From contig JAGVMW010000178.1 in the NCBI GenBank assembly GCA_020053615.1, positions 1 through 11,975 on the forward strand: a DNA stretch of 11,975 bases, written 5' to 3'. This document shows, piece by piece, positions 6,714-11,975 of this stretch. The notes under the pieces are model-generated. The model was not told where the DNA came from and did not search any database. It saw only the letters and a list, made by a program, of their open reading frames with translations. How positions within the stretch are numbered: position 1 is the stretch's first letter; each line of letters opens with the position of its first letter. A program made the position numbers and the translations under genes. Source of the DNA: an archaeon. GTDB lineage: Archaea; Nanobdellota; Nanobdellia; Woesearchaeales; GW2011-AR9.

Positions 6714-7769
6714 TTATTTTGGAACGCATCCATTACTACCTTTACATTCATAGCCTTCATTACACCAACTTTGTTGGTTAATCTCCAAACACGTACCATT
6801 TTCATTCCCACAAATACCATAATGGGCTAAGTCAATACATATTTTTTCTCCATCATAATTACAACCATTATCAATACAACCACATTCTCCATCTTGGCAT
6901 ACTTTATTACCCCCACAAAAATCTAGAAAACTACTTTTTATCAGACAGCCATCAAAATCCTCACAAGTTTGATAACTAATTGAATTAGAACATATTTTTT
7001 CTCCAGCATAATTACAGCCATCGTCAATACAAACACATTCATCACCTACACATGTGGTGTATCCACTACAATATCCCACTGCCCATTTCAAACAATCATT
7101 ATTAACAACACAAGTACTTAACATAGACTCATTATAACAGGTTGTATCCCCAACAGAATTGCATTCATTAACACAGGCTGAGATGCATTCCCCACCCTGA
7201 CAAACTTCATTATCTCCGCAATTATTTACACCGCCCCATTCTAAACAACTACCGCCGTAATCACCACACTTTTTCCAGCCATTACCAACACATATAGTTT
7301 TGCCATATTCATAATCATAACATTCATTATTGCAAGAAGGTCCTTGGTCGTAAACAATAGTATCATGAGATAAAACACCGGTATCACTTCCCGGCTCTTT
7401 GCACCCCCCATTGCTGCAGCCATAACTACAATTATCCAGTTTATTCTCTAAATTGCCGCAGCTGTCTTTCCAATACAAATCGCCGTCAGAACAAACTTTT
7501 TTGAAGTGAGAAGTACAATTCTGAGAAGTATCTAAATTGTCATAAGTATCCGGAAGACTAGAATAAGTATCTTTTCCTGGTGTATTTCTGCTTCCTTCAA
7601 TACAATCTCCGTTAATGCAGATACGGTTGCCTTTGCATTCAGAATCGTGCTTACAGCCGGCAGCAGAAGTAGTTCCATCTCCTGCACCACCACCACAATT
7701 AGCTGCTAGAATTAATCCTAAACCTAACATTCCTTTTCTTAAATTATTAATTAAATCGTTTAATGCCAT
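6714..7769 (-). CDS. Cysteine-rich modular lipoprotein (no LDLa module)
   Basis: A 351-residue exported protein. The start at 7769 is set by an AAAGGT Shine-Dalgarno sequence just upstream and by the signal peptide FRKG/LRKG-like segment, LGLGLILAAN and the presumed lipidated C25 in AANCGGG. The lipobox is not classical because Asn replaces Gly or Ala before the Cys. The first 75 residues nearly repeat the upstream lipoprotein and the DNA there is a 225-bp duplicate. Modules: one C-x4-EC-x5-C motif (39-56); a LYWKDSC module (93-123); then four about 50-residue Cys-rich modules (146-195, 199-245, 247-296, 298-348). The gene lies 19 bp after its upstream neighbour and 16 bp before its downstream one, in one operon. 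It is probably a cell-surface binding protein held by disulfides; no enzymatic motif is seen. Confidence 0.85.
   Translation of the reverse strand: MALNDLINNLRKGMLGLGLILAANCGGGAGDGTTSAAGCKHDSECKGNRICINGDCIEGSRNTPGKDTYSSLPDTYDNLDTSQNCTSHFKKVCSDGDLYWKDSCGNLENKLDNCSYGCSNGGCKEPGSDTGVLSHDTIVYDQGPSCNNECYDYEYGKTICVGNGWKKCGDYGGSCLEWGGVNNCGDNEVCQGGECISACVNECNSVGDTTCYNESMLSTCVVNNDCLKWAVGYCSGYTTCVGDECVCIDDGCNYAGEKICSNSISYQTCEDFDGCLIKSSFLDFCGGNKVCQDGECGCIDNGCNYDGEKICIDLAHYGICGNENGTCLEINQQSWCNEGYECKGSNGCVPK
7545..7769 (-). repeat. Duplicated lipoprotein 5' segment, copy 2
   Basis: This 225-bp stretch aligns without gaps to 8743-8967. It encodes the signal peptide, the glycine-rich linker after the lipidated cysteine, the first Cys motif and the KDTYSSLPDT segment. 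Long blocks, for example around 7650-7735, are nearly identical, while homology ends sharply after TATCCGG, where the two proteins diverge into different modules. Confidence 0.85.
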
Positions 7770-7788
7770 TTTTTTACCTTTGTTGATA

Positions 7789-8967
7789 TTAATCCCATCC
7801 TTGAAAAGTATCTGAAGGAGGCGGAGTATAAACATCTTGAGGAACAGAACATCCTTTCTCGTCTTCTCCTTTATTACAATCATTCGCTCCGTCACAAATC
7901 CAACTATAAGGAATACAGTTTCCATCATTGCAGGTGTATTCTTCACAGCTAGTAGAGACGCATTCTCCATTCTGACAAGCATAACCTGAACCACAATCAC
8001 CTAAATTATCCCATTCTAAGCAAGGGTCGGCATCATAATCTGTACAAATGATGATCAAATTTCCATCGCAACCAAACTGTCCATCATAATCACATTCATT
8101 TACACAACAGCCATCTTCATCTTCTCCACTATTGCAATCTGCTTCACCATTGCAGAGATAATCTATTGAAATACAACTTCCGTCATTGCAGGTATATTGA
8201 AGACCGAGACAAAGGCAACCTTTTTCATCTTCTCCTTTGCTACAATCATTCATCCCGTCACAAACCCAACTTTGAGGAATACACTCTCCATTGTTACACT
8301 GCCATTCACAATAAGTGTCCGTTGGAACCCACGTATCTGTGGAAGTCCAGGTGTCAGGAATATAGCATCCTTTCTCATCTTCTCCTTTACTGCAGTCATT
8401 CTCTCCATCACAAACATAAGACTTAGGAATGCACTCGCTATTTTTACAGGTATATTCATCGCTAGAACATCCAACCACATCAGGAATAGAAACATCATTA
8501 ATCATTACATCAAAACTATTAGAGTCATAAGTATCTAATGGTGCACTTTTACAAATCCCCTCATCTAACCCTTCTTTACAACCATAATCGCAGGACTCTT
8601 TTAATTTATGAGGTTCATGGCAAGAATCAAACCACCACACATCTCCTTGATGACATCCAGTATATTCTTTTAGCTCGCAAGATGCATCGGGAATAGAAAA
8701 AGTGTCTTTAGGAGGTATATAAGTATCTTTCTGAGGAACTAAAGTATCCGGAAGACTAGAATAAGTATCTTTCCCATGAGTGGTTCTGCTTCCTTCTACA
8801 CACTCTCCGTCAATACAGATTCTGTTTCCTTTGCACTCAGAATCATTCTTACAGCCGGCAGCAGAAGTAGTTCCATCTCCTGCACCACCACCACAATTAG
8901 CAGCTAGAATTAATCCTAAACCAAACATTCCTTTTCTAAATCCGTTAATTAAGTCGTTTATTGCCAT
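7789..8967 (-). CDS. Lipoprotein with four LDL-receptor class A modules
   Basis: A 392-residue exported protein and first gene of the lipoprotein operon. The signal peptide FRKGMFGLGLILAAN precedes the presumed lipidated C25, with a non-classical lipobox. After one C-x4-EC-x5-C motif (39-56) come linkers with repeated D-T-[YFW] (67-90), a VWWFDSC module (105-139), LDLa modules at 167-201, 220-251, 253-287 and 341-373, and one general 50-residue Cys module (288-336). The LDLa modules carry the calcium ligands of the animal family: D187, D191, D197, E198 in the first and the equivalents in the second and fourth; the third has N273 instead of the first Asp. LDLa modules bind protein ligands in animals, so a role in adhesion or host contact is plausible. 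A run of eight G lies just before the start codon. The C-terminus is PPPSDTFQGWD. Confidence 0.88.
   Translation of the reverse strand: MAINDLINGFRKGMFGLGLILAANCGGGAGDGTTSAAGCKNDSECKGNRICIDGECVEGSRTTHGKDTYSSLPDTLVPQKDTYIPPKDTFSIPDASCELKEYTGCHQGDVWWFDSCHEPHKLKESCDYGCKEGLDEGICKSAPLDTYDSNSFDVMINDVSIPDVVGCSSDEYTCKNSECIPKSYVCDGENDCSKGEDEKGCYIPDTWTSTDTWVPTDTYCEWQCNNGECIPQSWVCDGMNDCSKGEDEKGCLCLGLQYTCNDGSCISIDYLCNGEADCNSGEDEDGCCVNECDYDGQFGCDGNLIIICTDYDADPCLEWDNLGDCGSGYACQNGECVSTSCEEYTCNDGNCIPYSWICDGANDCNKGEDEKGCSVPQDVYTPPPSDTFQGWD
8743..8967 (-). repeat. Duplicated lipoprotein 5' segment, copy 1
   Basis: Gap-free partner of 7545-7769, covering the first 75 codons of this gene. The similarity stops at the start codon on one side: the upstream leaders differ (G8 tract here, AAAGGT there). 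Confidence 0.85.
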
Positions 8968-8973
8968 ATCAAA

Positions 8974-8981
8974 CCCCCCCC
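8974..8981 (-). promoter_or_regulatory. G8 homopolymer in the leader of the lipoprotein operon
   Basis: On the coding strand eight consecutive G lie six bases before the ATG at 8967, where the Shine-Dalgarno sequence should be. A run of this kind can pair with the C-rich anti-Shine-Dalgarno and is prone to slippage. The other two genes of the operon use AAGGT or GAGGT followed by a run of A instead. Confidence 0.5.
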
Positions 8982-9015
8982 TAATAATTTTAATACTGGC
9001 TGGTAGTTAGAACAG

Positions 9016-9028
9016 TTTATATATTTTA
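9016..9028. promoter_or_regulatory. Near-symmetric TATA region shared by divergent genes
   Basis: TTTATATATTTTA is the only strong A/T promoter block between the lipoprotein operon (starts 8967, minus) and pilin-like gene 2 (starts 9046, plus). Read rightward it lies one promoter distance from the ATG at 9046, giving a leaderless mRNA. Read leftward it would start transcription near 8995 with a leader of about 28 nt. A second leftward candidate is the AT-rich stretch at 8983-8996. Confidence 0.45.
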
Positions 9029-9045
9029 TGGTTGTAGAAGGTACG

Positions 9046-9588
9046 ATGCCAAATAAAAAAGCCACTATTGGTTTATCGGTAGAAACGTTAGTAGTAATCA
9101 TTATCTCGTTAGTGGTTCTGGCTGGAGGAGTAACGTTAATATATCAATTTATTCATAATGCTGAAGATATTAAAGACCAGCTTGACGAAAAGACCAATGC
9201 CGAATTAGAACGCTTATTAGTAGATGAAGGCAAAGAAGTAGCCCTGCCTAAAAACGTAGCTACCATTGAACGGGGAGAAACTCATGTATTTGGGATAGGA
9301 ATATTAAATGTAGGTACAGAAGATTCGTTTGCAATAAATGTAGATTTGTCTATCGCAGTAGATAAAGTTGGAAGTGATTTAGGTGTAACTTCTGATGACA
9401 TTAAAAATTGGCTGTTATACAATTCTGAACCAATTAAATTATCAGAAGGCGAGCATGACAAAATATCTATTCTGGTAAATGTCCCTAAAGAAGCCATGAT
9501 TGGACAATATATCTTCAACGTTAAAGTTACTGATAGTGCCGGAGAACAGTATGGCAACACCCAGAAGTTTACGGTTATAGTAAAGTAA
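9046..9588 (+). CDS. Prepilin-like protein 2 (class III signal peptide)
   Basis: A 180-residue exported protein and paralogue of the one at 2957. The ATG at 9046 is chosen over 9028 because it gives a short class III leader (MPNKKA), lies one promoter distance from the TATA block and has AAGGT four bases upstream. After KKA comes TIGLSVE and a hydrophobic helix to about residue 33, with the Glu at the same distance (+7) from KKA as in the paralogue. The rest is a beta-rich domain with ATIERGETHVFGIGILNVG and final strands IFNVKVTDS and KFTVIVK, matching the paralogue strand by strand. It is probably processed by the peptidase at 2010. It shares its promoter region with the lipoprotein operon, so the two may be co-regulated. 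Confidence 0.84.
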   Translation: MPNKKATIGLSVETLVVIIISLVVLAGGVTLIYQFIHNAEDIKDQLDEKTNAELERLLVDEGKEVALPKNVATIERGETHVFGIGILNVGTEDSFAINVDLSIAVDKVGSDLGVTSDDIKNWLLYNSEPIKLSEGEHDKISILVNVPKEAMIGQYIFNVKVTDSAGEQYGNTQKFTVIVK

Positions 9589-9616
9589 AAAATAAAAAAA
9601 ATAAAGTATTTTATAA
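9589..9616 (-). terminator. U-tract terminator of the nucleotidyltransferase/HEPN gene
   Basis: Between two convergent stop codons, the minus strand reads a T-rich stretch (TTTATTTTTTTTATTTTTT) without a hairpin, as expected of an archaeal terminator for the leftward gene. No matching T-run is seen for the rightward gene. Confidence 0.5.
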
Positions 9617-11566
9617 TTAATAATTCACCAATACTTCTGCATCCTTTCCAAAGATATTCTTGATGTCTTCAAAGATAGGCTCTTTGATGAAAGCTCGCTG
9701 AGGGAACTTAGCGTTTGCCAGCGCTTTCTCAAATTCTTCCAGAGTAGTATCTTCTCTTGAACCTAAGCTTCCATCGGCATTAATCTTAGCTTTCTCCAGC
9801 TTCTGAGTCTCTTTAGCATCAACGTCGTGGATAATAAATGCTACTTTATCTAACAGCACTATCTCGGAAAACTTATCTCCGCGTTTGATTCGAATCTTAG
9901 CCCGTTCCAATTCCCTGCCGCGCTTTCTCTGCAAATATTCTACCAAGAATTGTATCAATCCAGAGCTGCCTTTTCGAGCCGTTTCCATATCGGTTTTGGC
10001 TAACTTACCTTTATCGAACTTATGCTTAGCTTCGATAATTTCGTTCAAGTCGGTTAAGAACCTAGCTGGTACTTTTCCAGTATGAATCAATTCTTTCTCG
10101 AATATACTTACAATAGCATCATCACTGGCGCGTTCAATCCCTTCTGCTTTCAGCACATCTCTAATAATAGTTACAACTTCGTCATACAACCTCACGGTAA
10201 CTTTCTCATCATGCTTTTCTTCAATCTCTTTAAACAGCTTTTTGATTCGTTCCAGGAATTTTTCGGCGTTTTTGAGCAGTTGATCCATTTCTGTTCCGCT
10301 TAGTTCAGTTTTAGTTCCATGTTCGATATCTTTTCTGATTTTGACGTTATTCCTAAGAATGTCTACATATTCTTTCTCCAAAATCTTTTCTTTTTTGACA
10401 AAGATTTCTTCCAGCACATCTGGAGTTTCTCTGGGAGTAGGCGGTGGAAGCCCATATAACATTATCGCCGCCTGACTAGGAGTAAGAATAGCATAGTAGG
10501 TATCTTCCATAGCCATATCTTTCAATCTTAGTTTTACTCTGTTGATAGTTTGTTCACCAGTGCTCATGAACAACTCAATAGCTTCTCTACTGGGTTTGAT
10601 TCTTCCCATTCTCAGCAGCTGCTTCCACGGCATGAAAATACTGCGGTCGTATAACGGAACTCCATCTCTTAATAACGTAAAGATGATGGGGTTAGCTTCT
10701 TTGAGTGATTCCCAGAAGTCAGTTAAAATATATACTTGGATGTTAAGCTTGTTTTTAATTCCGGTTAATTCTCCCGCTTCTATGCCCATGCCAATTATAA
10801 TTGCTCTGAGTTTATCTTTCAATTCTATTCGAGTCATCTTCTTGACATCGGTATCATCGATTACTATCCACACATCAATATCTGAAGTGGCAGTAGCTTT
10901 TCCCTGCGTCAGCGAGCCGGCTAAGACGTAACTTAAGATATATTTATCAAATTTCTTCAGCACCATGGTTTTGTGAATCTCAGCAATCTTCAACGCTGCT
11001 AACATTCCCGTATCAAATATCGGTGCGCTCATGGAAATAAGCTTGTTTAAGTCATATTTGCCGTCATAAGAATTCTGCCATAAATCAGTTAGTAGAATAC
11101 TTTGCGGAGATAAGTTTTTATCGGTTTCTTCCGCTATTTTCTGGATAATAGTAGAGAATTTCTGATGCAGTTCATCTTTAGTCATCTTTTGACTGGTGGT
11201 ATCATCTACAACTACCAATAAGCTGATTTTTTGCTCTTCTTTGGTTTTGTCTTCTTTTGACTTCTCATCTTTCTTTTCTTCTTTAGATTGTTCTTTAGCT
11301 TCTTCTGATGCACTTTCTTTAGGCAGGGGCTTTTCCGGAGGCAATAACGCTATTCCTACGATATAATCCCCGAATTTCTCTAAAACCTTGGCTTTAAACC
11401 CATCTAATTTGACTTTTAGGGCTTCCAGCTTCTTCTCCACTTCTGGCGGAAGCTTAGGCATATTTGATGGTAATTGTACTCCAGCAGGTGCTCCAGGTTG
11501 AGCATCTTTTGATGGCGGCGCTACTGGCTTAATATTCTTAGGTTGTATTGACTTGTTTTTTGACAT
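9617..11566 (-). CDS. Nucleotidyltransferase/HEPN fusion with duplicated domains
   Basis: A 649-residue cytoplasmic protein. After a disordered N-terminus (1-40) comes a nucleotidyltransferase-like domain (about 42-192) lacking the catalytic motif; at its place is a Lys/Glu/Ser-rich insert (78-113). A second nucleotidyltransferase domain (about 196-318) has the full GSx10DxD motif: G217-S218 and D229-I-D231. The two align through FGDYIV/FDKYIL, LLVVVDDT/VWIVIDDT, MTKDEL/MTRIEL and ILLTDLW/YILTDFW. A first HEPN-like domain (about 325-450) has the Rx4H motif R411-H416. A second (about 455-548) has the same helical frame with K514 and K519 in those places. The tail (550-649) is unassigned. MntA/HepT toxin-antitoxin pairs use the same two domain types as separate proteins, where the transferase adenylylates the HEPN RNase. 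GGAGG eight bases upstream supports the start. Alternative: an RNA-modifying housekeeping protein of DPANN archaea. Confidence 0.85.
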   Translation of the reverse strand: MSKNKSIQPKNIKPVAPPSKDAQPGAPAGVQLPSNMPKLPPEVEKKLEALKVKLDGFKAKVLEKFGDYIVGIALLPPEKPLPKESASEEAKEQSKEEKKDEKSKEDKTKEEQKISLLVVVDDTTSQKMTKDELHQKFSTIIQKIAEETDKNLSPQSILLTDLWQNSYDGKYDLNKLISMSAPIFDTGMLAALKIAEIHKTMVLKKFDKYILSYVLAGSLTQGKATATSDIDVWIVIDDTDVKKMTRIELKDKLRAIIIGMGIEAGELTGIKNKLNIQVYILTDFWESLKEANPIIFTLLRDGVPLYDRSIFMPWKQLLRMGRIKPSREAIELFMSTGEQTINRVKLRLKDMAMEDTYYAILTPSQAAIMLYGLPPPTPRETPDVLEEIFVKKEKILEKEYVDILRNNVKIRKDIEHGTKTELSGTEMDQLLKNAEKFLERIKKLFKEIEEKHDEKVTVRLYDEVVTIIRDVLKAEGIERASDDAIVSIFEKELIHTGKVPARFLTDLNEIIEAKHKFDKGKLAKTDMETARKGSSGLIQFLVEYLQRKRGRELERAKIRIKRGDKFSEIVLLDKVAFIIHDVDAKETQKLEKAKINADGSLGSREDTTLEEFEKALANAKFPQRAFIKEPIFEDIKNIFGKDAEVLVNY

Positions 11567-11640
11567 GTTTTTTTCCTCCGTTGTTGGGGTGGTCGTCGTC
11601 TAGGCCAAAAGAGACCAAGACAACCATCTCTATGCGACGT
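11567..11640 (-). promoter_or_regulatory. Structured leader of the nucleotidyltransferase/HEPN gene
   Basis: The leader holds GGAGG at 11575-11579 as ribosome-binding site. Just 5' of it the minus strand can form a stem: 11621-11624 with 11583-11586, and 11613-11617 with 11590-11594, separated by a 3x3 internal loop. An alternative pairing joins 11635-11639 with 11594-11598. The stem ends three bases before the ribosome-binding site, so an effect on translation is possible. Confidence 0.35.
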
Positions 11641-11680
11641 TTTAATTATATAATATAGAATATACTTTAGAGGGTTATAT
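11641..11680. promoter_or_regulatory. AT-rich promoter block
   Basis: TTTAATTATATAATATAGAA and the following AT-rich bases hold TATA-like sequences on both strands. Leftward they would start the nucleotidyltransferase/HEPN mRNA near 11620. Rightward (TTATATTT at 11675-11682) they could start a transcript through the structured noncoding region that follows. Confidence 0.45.
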
Positions 11681-11686
11681 TTGTTT

Positions 11687-11896
11687 GGGTGGGGGGTGGG
11701 ACATATTGGTCACAAACCTTTGAGCTCGCTTCGCTCGTCAAATGTTTGAATGAAATTCATTCAAGTGGGGTCGAGTCGTTTCGCTTCGCTCACTCGTGAC
11801 TTTGTTGTCACAAAGTATTCGCTTTGCTCAACCCCACGACATAAGCTTAAATGTCATACTCATTCCCACTCCTACGGAAAAGGCACAGTCCGTTTT
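11687..11896. other. Noncoding region dense in palindromes, with a G-rich tract
   Basis: No credible gene is seen. The region opens with a G-rich tract (11687-11700; G runs of 3, 6 and 3). Then come a stem 11713-11723/11738-11748 (10 of 11 pairs), a perfect 9-bp hairpin 11746-11754/11756-11764, and a closing stem 11765-11775/11827-11837 (10 of 11 pairs) that encloses a perfect 7-bp hairpin 11799-11805/11810-11816. Three variants of TCGCTTCGCTC occur at 11726-11736, 11781-11791 and 11819-11829. The fold of the last part resembles that of the bounding element (a long closing stem around smaller hairpins) but the sequences differ. It may be a noncoding RNA or a cluster of intergenic repeats. Confidence 0.6.
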
Positions 11897-11975
11897 GTGA
11901 GTGATAGCACCATATCCACCTGAAAACAAGGACGGCTTTGCCGTCCTGTTTTCATTTAATGAGATGCAACTATCG
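11897..11975. repeat. Structured palindromic element, copy 2 (truncated by window end)
   Basis: Bases 11900-11975 match 1-76 with two differences: T42 is C at 11941 and C55 is A at 11954. The first lies in the stem of hairpin 1 and changes a G-U pair into G-C, so pairing is kept. This copy shows the true 5' end of the closing stem (GTG at 11897-11899). It ends in the middle of the second hairpin because the window ends. Confidence 0.85.

Noticed and set aside
6698..6820. Longer N-terminus for the large lipoprotein (start at 6820)
   Set aside because: It would overlap the preceding gene in another frame and place the lipoprotein signal inside the protein. A good ribosome-binding site and signal peptide fit the start at 6697.
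7770..8000. Longer N-terminus for the middle lipoprotein (start at 8000)
   Set aside because: It lies inside the upstream gene's LDLa region in a shifted frame. The start at 7769 has a ribosome-binding site and a leader nearly identical to its neighbour's.
9028..9045. ATG at 9028 as start of pilin-like gene 2
   Set aside because: It touches the TATA block and adds acidic residues to the leader. The ATG at 9046 gives a normal class III leader.
11687..11700. Canonical three-tetrad G-quadruplex
   Set aside because: The G runs are 3, 6 and 3, so four runs of three would need a zero-length loop in the middle. Only a weaker two-tetrad form is possible.
11711..11837. CRISPR array suggested by repeated TCGCTTCGCTC
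   Set aside because: Only three imperfect short copies occur with irregular spacing, and there are no cas genes.
1..11975. Complete circular plasmid or virus
   Set aside because: The end match has two mismatches, and there is no replication or capsid gene. Dispersed repeats explain it equally well.

Overview
The window is AT-rich and looks like a fragment of a DPANN archaeon, most likely of the Woesearchaeota/Pacearchaeota group. The evidence is a short archaeal histone-fold protein, an archaeal-type (A24, GxGD) prepilin peptidase, prepilin-like proteins with short class III-type leaders, TATA boxes about 25 bp ahead of transcripts or leaderless starts, and U-tract terminators. The lineage is inferred from protein style; no rRNA or tRNA gene is present.

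Layout. 1-141: a highly structured palindromic element that folds as a four-way, cloverleaf-like junction. 201-377: histone. 381-1822 (minus): a two-gene operon of coiled-coil proteins with proline-rich, basic C-terminal tails, converging on the histone with 3 bp between stop codons. 1823-2009: divergent promoter region with an 11-bp perfect inverted repeat. 2010-3734 (plus): prepilin peptidase, prepilin-like protein and a two-helix membrane protein. 3758-8967 (minus): an operon of three cysteine-rich modular lipoproteins, two carrying LDL-receptor class A (LDLa) modules. 9046-9588 (plus): a second prepilin-like protein, divergent from the lipoprotein operon and sharing its 78-bp promoter region. 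9617-11566 (minus): a 649-residue protein read as degenerate nucleotidyltransferase, active-looking nucleotidyltransferase (GSx10DxD), HEPN domain with Rx4H, degenerate HEPN. 11567-11896: noncoding and dense in palindromes. 11897-11975: a second, window-truncated copy of the structured element.

How it may work together. The central 7.5 kb reads as a surface-appendage and adhesion locus: pilin-like subunits, the peptidase that matures them, a small membrane partner, and large disulfide-rich lipoproteins with calcium-binding-type modules. No assembly ATPase or platform protein is present, so these would have to be encoded elsewhere. The nucleotidyltransferase/HEPN protein fuses both halves of the MntA/HepT toxin-antitoxin logic, in duplicate, and is the best candidate for an unusual system. 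The repeat pair bounding the window suggests a dispersed structured element or noncoding RNA; whether the window is a complete circular molecule cannot be decided from the sequence.
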